64,000 nucleotides of DNA from Paenibacillus albidus (GTDB lineage Bacteria; Bacillota; Bacilli; Paenibacillales; Paenibacillaceae), in NCBI RefSeq assembly GCF_014644435.1, contig NZ_BMKR01000001.1, forward strand, positions 310,001 through 374,000. The letters are read 5' to 3'. Within the stretch, counting starts at the first letter, position 1. The number at the start of each line of letters is the position of its first letter. Below are positions 25,238 through 33,056 of the stretch, in pieces. The translations under genes were made by a program, and so were the position numbers. Below the pieces are notes generated by a model. It was not told the origin of the DNA, made no database searches, and worked only from the letters and a program-made list of their open reading frames with translations.

Positions 25238-25415
25238 TCTCTCTGCCCCCTTTCATTTCATAGCTTAGGGAGAAGCGCTTTAATGGAAACGGCGGTGCAG
25301 AAATCGACTGTTTTTCGCCGGATTTCATGGATATTTCCCCTTTCTTCCTGTTGGTACCGCTATTATAGCACCGGCTTTTTGCGCCTTCGCCCCCTTAAAC
25401 TTTAGATATACTGCA
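25221..25415 (-). repeat. Importer leader, copy A of a duplicated 200-bp region
   Basis: Covers the promoter, untranslated leader and first codons of the permease gene. It aligns with 30121-30330 over the whole length, best around the -10 (CTATAAT) and the stretch AAGGGGGCGAAGG. Confidence 0.8.
25362..25367 (-). promoter_or_regulatory. Extended -10 promoter of the sugar importer operon
   Basis: On the minus strand TGCTATAAT supplies a perfect -10 with the TGn extension. No good -35 is visible, which fits activation by the YesN-type regulator. The same element is conserved in the duplicate at 30271-30276. Confidence 0.7.
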
Positions 25416-25469
25416 TAATACGAGGTGAATTTTCTCCCCTCACAGCGGATTCAAGTTAATATGCAAGAA

Positions 25470-25511
25470 GAAACGGCTTTGCCGTCCTTAACAAAGGACG
25501 GCATCCGTTTC
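25470..25511 (-). terminator. Hairpin between the glycosidase operon and the importer promoter
   Basis: GAAACGG pairs with CCGTTTC and an inner GCCGTCCTT pairs with AAGGACGGC. The T tract on the minus strand is weak; it may back up the terminator at 25553. Confidence 0.55.
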
Positions 25512-25552
25512 TGCGAGAAATATAAGGATAAAGTATAGCGTAAAACATATAT

Positions 25553-25594
25553 TAAAAAAGCCGCCAATCAGTCCGTGCGGACCGCTTGGCGGCT
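25553..25594 (-). terminator. Terminator of the glycosidase/SDR/dehydratase operon
   Basis: AAGCCGCCAA pairs with TTGGCGGCTT with an inner GTCCG/CGGAC stem. On the minus strand it is followed by TTTTTTAAT, right after the stop at 25608. Confidence 0.88.
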
Positions 25595-25607
25595 TGGCAT
25601 TGGTGGC

Positions 25608-27569
25608 TTACTTCACGATCTCACATAGCAATTCATTCGCAGCCAACCGAATCATCCGGCTTTGGTAAGTAAGCTGCTTTTCCTCCATGGAATCATTCCA
25701 GAATACAAGAAGCCTTCCTGCCTTATGAACGAATTCCGTCTTGATGATTCCCTCAGGCAGCTCCATATCCGTGTCCAGTGAGAAAGTGCCATGATAAAAA
25801 AATTCGGCGTAGCTTTCGCGTAAAGCGATCAACCCCTGAATATGGCGGGCATAAGCCTCTACCTCCGTTACCGTTGCCCGGCTGCGGAAAATCGCGATGT
25901 CAAACCGATACCCGTACACAAACGCGAAGTTAAGCTGCCGCTTAAAATCACTTCTCTCATCATGAATGAACCGATTAGACATAATTGTCTCCGGAAAGGT
26001 CTGCCGATAAAGCTCGGGGAAAGAATCCTCGTCTTTGAAGGCGGCATACCCGCAGCTATGATGGAAATCCAAGAACGGAGCATAGCAGTCGACGACAAAT
26101 TCCGAGCCAAGAGCTTTATCACCCTCGCATAGCTCACGCATTTGCTTCAAGTTATGCCGCCGCCAAACCGTTTCGTTATCCCCCCGATTTCCGTGATGAT
26201 GGGAGGCGTCAAAGCAAAGAAGAGGAAAATGTCCGGCAATCTGGTCGTAGAAAATAGAGTCCGGATTATAGCTAAGCTTCTGTTGACCGACCTTGATAAG
26301 CTGCTCGTTCCACTCATCAGTAGCCTGACAGGCGGAAACGAAGCTCTTGTAACCAAAATTGCGCAGCAGCATACCATCATTGCTGAATTTGTAATGCTCC
26401 CTGTACTCCACGTCATCAATATTCTTGCGACAAATCCGGTACCCTGTCTCCTTGTAATAGTCGGACTTTACATCGATTAGCACCCCGTTGGTGTACAAAG
26501 CAACGCGTCCCCCCCGCCGCTGTACTTCTGCGATGGCAGCTTTGAGCCCTTCTTCTCCACCAAGTGCAGGATCTGGCTCATATACGGGGTAACCGTTATC
26601 GAAGCCGCCCTTCCACCAGCCGAAGAGCAGGATCATTTCTACGCCAACCGCTTTGCCTTCCTCGTAAACTCGCGGCAGATCATCATATCGAAAATATATT
26701 TTGCCGAACTGATGCTTCATGATGATTCGCTGCCAGCCACGAAGCTCTTGTACCCATGCGGGCTTCTGGGGCTCGCTGAACCAGCCATTTGCCCATTGTC
26801 TATAAATGGCTGAACCCTGCCGCCAATCACCGGGAACAAAAGCAACTACAGAGACAGGCGACCCCACCTCTTCTCCGGCTTTCACCAATGGAAACTGAGA
26901 AACAGCGAGAAGAAAACGCGGGTCACTGTTGCGGGGTCCTATTCCGGCAGCCAGAACGCAAGACGTGAAGCAATCATCATGCCGCCCTACATAGAGAAAA
27001 TGCGATCCGCTCTGTACACCGAACCAAGCCATGCTGCTGAAGCTCGGATAGGTCATATCGAGCCAGATTTCATGGTTATCGCTGAACATGTATTCACTGT
27101 GTGCCTTGTCAATGGCCGTCCAAGGATCAACAAGCCGGTGCCCATGACCCTCACTGCGATACAAGACATCGCGTGCGCGCTCTTCATCTCCTATGACGGA
27201 TAAATCTACGAACGGAAGCTTGACCTCGTTCACTCTAGCTTCACTTTGATTAATGACCTTATAGGAGAAATGCAATTGGTCTCCGACTGCCACGATCTGC
27301 ACTTGGAACCGTACAGGATATATATGACCGTCCTCCGCTTCGAGTTGCTGGTATTGGATAACCAATCCATTTTCAATCTCGCTTACGGTTCCGCTCTGCT
27401 GGCTTGAGCAGACAGACATATCGCGAAACTCCCCATTGTCCAACTGAATTCTCCAAAAGTCCGCTCCCGCAGTTTCGCGCAAAGGGAGCCCCTCTGCCGA
27501 CCAGCTTCCAAAACGCCCCTGCAGATCGACAGCAAATTGCAATTTTCCTGCCTGAATCGATAGAGTCAT
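25608..27569 (-). CDS. DUF6259-like TIM-barrel glycoside hydrolase candidate
   Basis: A 653-residue protein with no signal peptide. The N-terminal 260 residues look like a beta-sandwich; the rest resembles an (alpha/beta)8 glycosidase barrel with VEMILLFGWWKGGFDNGYP (about 310-328), GGRVALYTNGVLID and DSIFYDQIAGHFPLLCFDAS. Acidic residues at DQIAG and FVVDCYAPFLDFHHSCG could be catalytic, but I cannot assign them. The overall pattern matches the DUF6259 family found in sugar clusters of Firmicutes. ATG at 27569 lies eight bases after GGAG. It is last in an operon with an SDR and a dehydratase, so it probably releases the sugar they process. Confidence 0.65.
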   Translation of the reverse strand: MTLSIQAGKLQFAVDLQGRFGSWSAEGLPLRETAGADFWRIQLDNGEFRDMSVCSSQQSGTVSEIENGLVIQYQQLEAEDGHIYPVRFQVQIVAVGDQLHFSYKVINQSEARVNEVKLPFVDLSVIGDEERARDVLYRSEGHGHRLVDPWTAIDKAHSEYMFSDNHEIWLDMTYPSFSSMAWFGVQSGSHFLYVGRHDDCFTSCVLAAGIGPRNSDPRFLLAVSQFPLVKAGEEVGSPVSVVAFVPGDWRQGSAIYRQWANGWFSEPQKPAWVQELRGWQRIIMKHQFGKIYFRYDDLPRVYEEGKAVGVEMILLFGWWKGGFDNGYPVYEPDPALGGEEGLKAAIAEVQRRGGRVALYTNGVLIDVKSDYYKETGYRICRKNIDDVEYREHYKFSNDGMLLRNFGYKSFVSACQATDEWNEQLIKVGQQKLSYNPDSIFYDQIAGHFPLLCFDASHHHGNRGDNETVWRRHNLKQMRELCEGDKALGSEFVVDCYAPFLDFHHSCGYAAFKDEDSFPELYRQTFPETIMSNRFIHDERSDFKRQLNFAFVYGYRFDIAIFRSRATVTEVEAYARHIQGLIALRESYAEFFYHGTFSLDTDMELPEGIIKTEFVHKAGRLLVFWNDSMEEKQLTYQSRMIRLAANELLCEIVK

Positions 27570-27590
27570 TATCCTCACTCCGTCCTTTCC

Positions 27591-28343
27591 TTATCTTAAA
27601 TAAAGCCCGCCGTTTACATCCAGGACAACTCCGGTTAGATAGTGGGCTTCTTCGCTGGCCAAGAATACCGCTGCCGCTGCAACGTCTTCAGGCTTTCCTA
27701 AGCCCAGAGGTACGGATTCCGTTAACTTCTGTACTTTCTCAGGCCCATGCGTTTGAAACAGTAATTCGGTTCCGATAATACCGGGAGCGATCGCATTTAC
27801 TGTAATGCCATAAGGGGCCGCCGTGCGGGCGAGCGTTTTCGTGAATCCCATCTGTCCGCTTTTGCTGGCAGCATAATGAACATGACCATAGATAGCTCCT
27901 TGATGCCCCACAACCGAACTGATGGAAATAATCCTGCCGCTTTTTTGCGGCATCATAATGTCCATAGCATATTTCGAGCACAAGAACGTACTCGTCAAGT
28001 TGTTGCCGATAATTTCATTCCAGCTGTGCAGCGATGTTTCACCAATTTCTTCTGCTCTGGAGGTGCCCGCATTATTGACCAGTACGTCGAGGCGGCCATA
28101 CTTCTGTATCGCCATATGAAACAATCTTCGGACTGCATCCTCTTGACTGACATCTGCTTGAATCGCGATGGCATCCCGTCCTAATGCCTTGACCTGATCA
28201 ACAAGCTGAATGGCATGTTCCGTCACCTCAAGGTCATTGATAATCACATTGGCACCGGCTTTAGCCATACCCAGAATTATCCCGCGTCCGAGACCTCTCG
28301 ATGATCCTGTCACCAGAACTACTTTTCCGGATAAATCAAACAT
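27591..28343 (-). CDS. Short-chain dehydrogenase/reductase, probable sugar (acid) dehydrogenase
   Basis: A classical SDR of 250 residues: cofactor loop TGSSRGLGRG, NNAG, and the catalytic Ser142, Tyr157 and Lys161 (YAASK). An Asp at the end of beta-2 (INDLE) favours NAD. It lies between a galactonate-dehydratase-like gene and a glycosidase gene; oxidation of the free sugar to a lactone or of a deoxy-keto-acid are both plausible. The start is taken as ATG at 28343, the usual SDR beginning MFDLSGKVVLVTG; a GTG four codons earlier is also possible. Confidence 0.8.
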   Translation of the reverse strand: MFDLSGKVVLVTGSSRGLGRGIILGMAKAGANVIINDLEVTEHAIQLVDQVKALGRDAIAIQADVSQEDAVRRLFHMAIQKYGRLDVLVNNAGTSRAEEIGETSLHSWNEIIGNNLTSTFLCSKYAMDIMMPQKSGRIISISSVVGHQGAIYGHVHYAASKSGQMGFTKTLARTAAPYGITVNAIAPGIIGTELLFQTHGPEKVQKLTESVPLGLGKPEDVAAAAVFLASEEAHYLTGVVLDVNGGLYLR

Positions 28344-28373
28344 CTTTCTCTTCACCCCGGTTTCTTTGCTTAC

Positions 28374-29534
28374 TCAAAAATAAGTTTCTGCTGCTTGAGG
28401 CCGAATATGGATGAGCTGCCCGTTATAATGTCTCAGATCATGCGGTGCATAAGGATGCTCAAGGACTGCATCTTCATTCAACTCAATGCCTAACCCTGGC
28501 TTATCAGGTATCGTCATGTAGCCATCTGCGAAATGCAGCTGCTCATTCGTAATGTCCTTGCGCCAGGGCACATCGCTTGCCATAATTTCCAGATAAAAAA
28601 AGTTGGGCGTGCAGGCAGCCAGTTGCAAGGTAGCCGCATTCGCGATGGGGCCGCTTGGGTTATGCGGGGCAAATGGTATGTAGTTCGCTTCAGCCCAAGC
28701 AGCAATCTTGCGACATTCCATGATTCCGCCGGCATGACTGATATCCGGTTGCACAAAATCCAGCGCCTTCCGATTGAATACTTCGATGAACGCTTGCCTG
28801 GTGAATAATCTTTCCCCTCCTGCGATTGCTACCGGGGATTTCATTCTTACCTCAACCATGGCATCCAAATTATCGGGTGGAATCGGTTCTTCGAACCACA
28901 CGGGCTTGAAGGACTGAATTTCCTGAGCTATCTTGATCGCAGTGGGTACATTGAAACGGCCATGACCCTCAATGAACAAATCGATATCATTACCGACAGC
29001 TTCCCGCACAATTCCGATACATTTAAGGGCGTTGTCCAATTCCTCGTTCGAGATGGTCATAAATGCTTTGCCAAAAGGGTCCCACTTCAATCCCTTGAAT
29101 CCACGTTTCAACGCTTCCTTAGCTTTAATTCCAAAATCCTCCACACACGTTGCTCCGGCAAACCACCCATTGGCATACACCTTTACCTTCTCATGAACCT
29201 TGCCTCCCAGCAGCCTATGAACAGGGACCCCCAGCGATTTGCCGTTGATGTCCCACATCGCCATCTCCACTGCGCTAAGCGCAGACATCAGAACGGCCCC
29301 CCCCCGCCAGTAAGCATCCCGGTAGATATTATGGTAATGAGCCTCAATATCCAGCGGGCTCTTACCGATCAGATAACGCTTTAACTCTTCTATGGCTCCA
29401 ACTACAGCCTTCTCTTTATACTCCAGCGTTGCCTCGCCAATCCCGGTAATACCTTCATCGGTATCAATTTTGACGAATACGAAGTTAGTACGGTAACAAT
29501 CGACGACAAACGTATTAATACCAGTTATTTTCAT
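28374..29534 (-). CDS. Galactonate-dehydratase-like enzyme (enolase superfamily, MR/MLE)
   Basis: A 386-residue enolase-superfamily acid-sugar dehydratase. Metal ligands fit Glu189 (in FIEGHGRF), Glu215 (WFEEPIPP) and Glu241 (IAGGERLF); His191 and His291 (FAPHNPSGPI) fit the acid/base pair of the D-galactonate dehydratase group, and YRDAYWRGGAVLMSALSAVE is the usual capping segment. It would convert an aldonate to the 2-keto-3-deoxy acid. ATG at 29534 follows GGGGTGTGGAG. Downstream enzymes for that product, a KDG-type kinase and aldolase at 17551-18495, are broken, so the pathway relies on genes elsewhere. Confidence 0.82.
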   Translation of the reverse strand: MKITGINTFVVDCYRTNFVFVKIDTDEGITGIGEATLEYKEKAVVGAIEELKRYLIGKSPLDIEAHYHNIYRDAYWRGGAVLMSALSAVEMAMWDINGKSLGVPVHRLLGGKVHEKVKVYANGWFAGATCVEDFGIKAKEALKRGFKGLKWDPFGKAFMTISNEELDNALKCIGIVREAVGNDIDLFIEGHGRFNVPTAIKIAQEIQSFKPVWFEEPIPPDNLDAMVEVRMKSPVAIAGGERLFTRQAFIEVFNRKALDFVQPDISHAGGIMECRKIAAWAEANYIPFAPHNPSGPIANAATLQLAACTPNFFYLEIMASDVPWRKDITNEQLHFADGYMTIPDKPGLGIELNEDAVLEHPYAPHDLRHYNGQLIHIRPQAAETYF

Positions 29535-29539
29535 CTCCA

Positions 29540-30139
29540 CACCCCTAAGAAACATGTCGTATTTAAGCAGTTATTTCTAATCCAATCTTCGTAGCTTGCA
29601 CGATCCACTTCTGACCGCCGCATCCTAATATTGGCCTTGGACACATGATTTCTTGTGATGTTAGCGGCAGCTTCCGCATCCCGGTTTTTCAAAGCCTCTA
29701 GCAGCATCCGGTGATCGTTCACAATATCGTTGCTACGATTCGAAACGAATATTTACCGCATGCTGTCGATCAACCCCCAGTGTTGGTCAATAATGTGAAC
29801 CGCTTCACCATTCCATGCCAGATTATTGATAGACTGTGAAATATTCCATTATGTTTCAAGCATAATAGCAGATCACCTCCCGAAGCTGCTTTTTCGTACT
29901 GCTCTTCAATCGTTACAAGCTTGTTGTAATCACTATCCGTCATGAAAGGTACACCATTGTAAACCAGCATCGTTCCAATCGCCATCCGGATATCGTACAT
30001 ATCGGATACGCTTCTCATTCACTTCACGCACACTTACCCCTTTATGAGGCAGCTGGCTGACAAGCCCTTCACCTTGAAGCTGCTGCTCCACAGGCCTTGA
30101 TGCGCCGGCCAGCCTGGATTCTGTGGACAGCTTGCTCAT
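29540..30139 (-). pseudogene. GntR/FadR-family regulator remnant fused to the start of a lost permease gene
   Basis: From 30139 the first codons read MSKLSTESRLAGASRP, almost the beginning of the permease at 25237, then switch to GntR-type sequence EGLVSQLPHKGVSVREV. Further pieces in shifted frames give MYDIRMAIGTMLVYNGVPFM with a following EEQYEKAASGGDLLLCLKHN (effector-domain helices) and, after another break, HRMLLEALKNRDAEAAANIT, the usual FCD end. At least two frameshifts and a missing DNA-binding domain show it is dead. It probably once controlled the dehydratase operon just downstream. Confidence 0.75.
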
Positions 30140-30330
30140 GCGCCCAGCCTACCTTTCATGCTTTTGCCGAAGAAGAAGCGCTGGAATATTAGCTGTAAAG
30201 GATGCGGCAGTGACAGATTGTTGTTGCCGGAATTCATGGGTCATGCCCCTTTCTTTCTGTTGGTAATGCCATTATAGCACCGGTTTTTTCGGCCTTCGCC
30301 CCCTTGGACTTTGGAAATACTGCACTTTAG
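30121..30330 (-). repeat. Importer leader, copy B
   Basis: Degenerate duplicate of 25221-25415 with the same -10 (TGCTATAAT at 30271-30276) and the same GGGGGCGAAGG block. It retains a promoter that now drives the GntR remnant and dehydratase operon. Confidence 0.8.
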
Positions 30331-30362
30331 GGGGTGGAATTTTCGTGAGGGCTGACTAGATT

Positions 30363-30403
30363 TAAAAAAAACCGCCAGGCAGTTTGGTGACTGCCTGGCG
30401 GTT
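30363..30403 (-). terminator. Orphan intrinsic terminator
   Basis: ACCGCCAGGCAGT pairs perfectly with ACTGCCTGGCGGT, followed on the minus strand by eight T residues. The gene it served, upstream at higher coordinates, is gone or reduced to fragments. Confidence 0.9.
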
Positions 30404-30976
30404 ACGTATTAATGATAAATTAGCATTCTTCTTCAAACATGCCGGGCCTCTTTAGTCGATGACGATTTTGCTGCGGTATTTGTGAACCCACTGCCCGAAC
30501 GTCCTCTGCGCGAGTTGCTGTTAGAATAGGAATGATCAGAGAAATAAACACCCCTTTAATCGGTGCCCGATGCGTTCTGCTTTAATTGTGCAAAGAAAAA
30601 AAGTAATAGACTGAGATTTTACTTGCGCGTTTCATCCATTAGAAAATCTTTTGCTTATGAATAATAAGTTATAGACCGATGCAGACTGACTGTTCGCTCC
30701 GGTGAAAGATGCCTAGCAATCATATGTAAAGCAATTGTTTGAAGCATCGACCTAGATCTTATTAGAAAAGCGAATTCAGATTTTCGTGGATCAAATTTAA
30801 TCATAACTACTCTAGAATCATTCACTCTATAAATGTCATAGTTGCCAGAGCAATTCCGCCTTGTAAAGTGAGGATTATAAAAAAAGTCCTGATATATCAA
30901 GGTTTTCTTGTCATCAGGACTGATATTCTTGTGCCAAAACTACGTTCCAAATCAGTGCCAAACTAAATTACAAACG
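30404..30976. other. 570-bp decayed stretch before the right element end
   Basis: No intact gene. On the minus strand just above the orphan terminator a short frame ends FGQWVHKYRSKIVID, possibly the tail of a deleted gene. An 81-codon minus frame at 30655-30900 starts inside a terminator hairpin and lacks a ribosome binding site; I do not recognise it. The last 46 bp hold two subterminal repeat sites. Confidence 0.5.
30879..30920 (-). terminator. Inward-facing terminator near the right element end
   Basis: GTCCTGAT (30886-30893) pairs with ATCAGGAC (30913-30920), followed on the minus strand by seven T residues. It would stop transcripts entering the segment from the rRNA methyltransferase side. 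Confidence 0.75.
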
Positions 30977-31001
30977 GTGCCAAAGTGAATTACAACTCAC
31001 A
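30931..31001 (-). repeat. Right end: 25-bp terminal repeat plus two subterminal sites
   Basis: Inverted counterpart of 15377-15466. R1 30977-30995, R2 GTGCCAAACTAAATTACAA (30955-30973) and R3 GTGCCAAAACTACGTTCCAA (30931-30950) are spaced 22-24 bp, about two helical turns. The outer 25 bp (30977-31001) equal the left terminal repeat without mismatch. Confidence 0.85.
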
Positions 31002-31811
31002 GTGGGATGGGTTTATTTGCTGTGGATACCCCCGCTGCCGCATCCCCTCAAACAACAAAATCGTCGCCGCCATCGCCGCGTTCAGCGACTCGGCCCGGCC
31101 GGCCATCGGGATGATGATGCTTTTATCGACCATCTGCGCCGTTTCCGGCGAGATGCCCTTGCCTTCGCTGCCGATCAGCAGCCACTGGCTGCCATGAAAA
31201 TCGTGCTCATAGCAGGACTCCTCGCCTTGCAGCGAAGTACTCACCAGCAGAGCCCCGCGTTCGCGGGCCTGCGGCAGGATCTCACGCAGATCCCCCTCCA
31301 CTACCGGGAGATGGAACATCGAGCCCATGGTGGAACGGATGGTCTTGGGGTTGTACAGGTCGGCGCAGCCTTGTCCAAGAATGACTCCGGCTGCTCCTGC
31401 AGCATCGGCGCTGCGGATAATTGTGCCTACATTGCCGGGGTCCTGCAAGCCGTCCAGCACGACAACAAGACTGTCCTTCTGCGCCAGGATCGTCTCCACA
31501 CCCTGCTCATCCTTGCGGACAATGGCGAACACCGGCTGCGGCGTGCCAGTGCTGCTGCATTTGGCAATGACCGCTGCAGATACGCCGATGACCTCCATGC
31601 CTTGCACAGCCTGAAGCAGTCCCTTAAGCTCGGCAGGCATGCCTTTATCCAGGTCATATGCCAGACATTCCACGTCCGCTTCAGCTTGCAGTGCCTCCTG
31701 CACCAAATGAATACCTTCAACGATATATTTCCGGGTTTTGTCACGGTGTTTTTTCTCCTGCAGTCCGGCCCATTCCTTAACCCGTGTATTTTGCGGAGAC
31801 ATAATTTCCAT
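30990..31811 (-). CDS. SpoU/TrmH-family RNA 2'-O-methyltransferase
   Basis: A 273-residue SPOUT methyltransferase. An N-terminal L30e-like substrate domain with RKYIVEGIHLVQEAL is followed by the knotted SAM domain: motif 1 LDGLQDPGNVGTIIRSADAAG, motif 2 LLIGSEGKGIS and motif 3 IPMAGRAESLNAAMAATILLFE. It methylates a ribose in 23S rRNA or tRNA. The family normally ends near FEGMRQR; here the reading frame continues into the element's right terminal repeat, which supplies Cys-Glu-Leu and the TAA stop, so the natural tail was replaced. ATG at 31811 follows AGGACC. Confidence 0.92.
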   Translation of the reverse strand: MEIMSPQNTRVKEWAGLQEKKHRDKTRKYIVEGIHLVQEALQAEADVECLAYDLDKGMPAELKGLLQAVQGMEVIGVSAAVIAKCSSTGTPQPVFAIVRKDEQGVETILAQKDSLVVVLDGLQDPGNVGTIIRSADAAGAAGVILGQGCADLYNPKTIRSTMGSMFHLPVVEGDLREILPQARERGALLVSTSLQGEESCYEHDFHGSQWLLIGSEGKGISPETAQMVDKSIIIPMAGRAESLNAAMAATILLFEGMRQRGYPQQINPSHCEL

Positions 31812-31881
31812 AAAGGTCCTACCTTTCGTTGCCTTGGCGGCAATAAGTATATCAGAATCCACCAGCACCCGCGGGATGCTC

Positions 31882-32541
31882 CTACGGGTAAGCCATCTCC
31901 AGCTTCGTCAGGTTGTCCTTCCGGCCTACAATGACGAGGACTTCCCCTTCCATCAGCCGGTCCTCGGGGCGGGGCGAAATGTTCATCTCATCCCCTTGGC
32001 GGATCGCCATCACGTTGCAGCCGAATCTGGCCCGGATATTCAGCTCCTGCAGGTTCTTGCCCACCATCGGGCCGGAGACCTTCATGTCCAGGATGCTGTA
32101 ATCCGGTGACAGCTCTATATAATCAAGAATGTTCGGAGAAGCCAAATGATGCGCCACCCGCATACCCATATCCCGTTCAGGATAAATCACCTTGTCCGCA
32201 CCAATTTTGCTTAACACCTTGCCGTGCAGCTCACTTTTGGCTTTAACCAGAATCGCCGGCACCCCGAGGTCCTTTAGAATCAAAGTAGTCAATATACTGG
32301 CTTGAATATCTTCCCCAATTGCCACGACAACTACATCAAAATTCCGGATACCAAGCGCACGCAGTGCTTCCTCATCCGTCGAATCCGCAGATACGGCATG
32401 GGTTACAATGCTCGACATCTCCTGTGTCCGCTGCTCGTCCGCATCAATTGCCAGCACATCAAACCCCATGCCGCTGAGCGCTTTGGCTACGCTTGACCCG
32501 AAACGCCCCATACCAATGACGGCATATTGTTTTTTGGCCAT
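31882..32541 (-). CDS. ktrA: Ktr/Trk potassium uptake regulatory subunit (RCK protein)
   Basis: A 219-residue cytoplasmic gating ring subunit. The RCK-N domain has the NAD/ATP loop GMGRFGSSVA with DADE after beta-2 and ADKVIYPERDMG at its end; RCK-C (about 135-219), where KtrA-type proteins bind c-di-AMP, ends in EVLVIVGRKDNL. It controls a KtrB-like membrane channel that is not adjacent here, which is more like the unlinked ktrC arrangement. ATG at 32541 follows GCGGGAGGTACATAGTT. KtrA versus KtrC cannot be decided from sequence alone. Confidence 0.85.
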   Translation of the reverse strand: MAKKQYAVIGMGRFGSSVAKALSGMGFDVLAIDADEQRTQEMSSIVTHAVSADSTDEEALRALGIRNFDVVVVAIGEDIQASILTTLILKDLGVPAILVKAKSELHGKVLSKIGADKVIYPERDMGMRVAHHLASPNILDYIELSPDYSILDMKVSGPMVGKNLQELNIRARFGCNVMAIRQGDEMNISPRPEDRLMEGEVLVIVGRKDNLTKLEMAYP

Positions 32542-32686
32542 AACTATGTACCTCCCGCAAGCAATTTACATCTCAAACAGTATATCATATGGGCTCAAAA
32601 ACTTGAATTTCCACTCCTCCTGCAGGGCACCTTAACAAAGAAAATCATTTGCGCAAAAAGCGCAGCCCAATCCAAGGAGGTATAAC

Positions 32687-32923
32687 ATGCCGGTTACCAT
32701 CGATTTGCGCCAGGCGATTATTCACAAGGTGCATGGCCAGTCCGAAGCCGATTTGCGTCATATGATTGAGGGTTCCGTTGATGGACCCGAAGCGGCGCTT
32801 CCGGGCCTCGGAGCGGTGTTCGAGATCATCTGGAAGCACCTGGACTCTGCCAAACAGGACAACTTGGTTACCCTGCTGCATGAGCAGTTGAAGTCCATTA
32901 ACCCAGGCTCCATCACCTCCTAA
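32687..32923 (+). CDS. sspI: Small acid-soluble spore protein SspI
   Basis: A 78-residue protein matching SspI: LRQAIIHKVHGQSEADLRHM and the central PGLGAVFEIIWKHLD correspond to the family core. SspI is a minor forespore protein found only in spore-forming Bacillales, so it supports the taxonomic reading. ATG at 32687 follows a perfect AAGGAGG seven bases upstream. It is a single-gene unit ending in a terminator shared with prfC. Confidence 0.92.
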   Translation: MPVTIDLRQAIIHKVHGQSEADLRHMIEGSVDGPEAALPGLGAVFEIIWKHLDSAKQDNLVTLLHEQLKSINPGSITS

Positions 32924-32965
32924 ATCACAGGAGAACCAGGCCAGGAGCAACTTATCGTCTATTCA

Positions 32966-33014
32966 AAAACCTCCGCCCTCCTTCATGCATCAGCACGTTG
33001 GGAGCGGAGGTTTT
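32966..33014. terminator. Bidirectional terminator between sspI and prfC
   Basis: AAAACCTCCGC pairs with GCGGAGGTTTT around a longer loop. Flanking A and T tracts suit both converging genes. Confidence 0.85.
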
Positions 33015-33056
33015 ACCGTTTACTCATATATACGCCGGGTATCCCGGCTAGTTAAC

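Larger units (their letters stand above)
15377..31001. mobile_element. 15.6-kb transposon-like segment with inverted end arrays and no recognisable transposase
   Basis: Both ends start 5'-TGTGAG and carry three oriented copies of a roughly 20-bp site, the arrangement known for IS21-family and Tn7/Tn5053-type elements. All interior genes are minus-strand carbohydrate genes, several of them broken. The right end replaces the last codons of the rRNA methyltransferase gene. The flanking bases (ATGGA left, GTGGG right) show no target-site duplication, and no DDE transposase or helper ATPase is visible, so it may be a deletion derivative, a cargo cassette mobilised in trans, or two separate element ends. 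Confidence 0.6.

Noticed and set aside
30655..30900. 81-codon minus-strand frame near the right element end, considered as a transposase or TnsA-like remnant
   Set aside because: It starts at TTG inside a terminator hairpin, has no ribosome binding site and shows no motif I recognise.
15372..31006. Target-site duplication flanking the segment
   Set aside because: The five bases outside the ends are ATGGA and GTGGG; shorter or longer windows do not match either.
32542..32686. c-di-AMP riboswitch ahead of the Ktr gene
   Set aside because: The gap is only about 145 bp, is shared with sspI, and shows none of the ydaO-type motifs.
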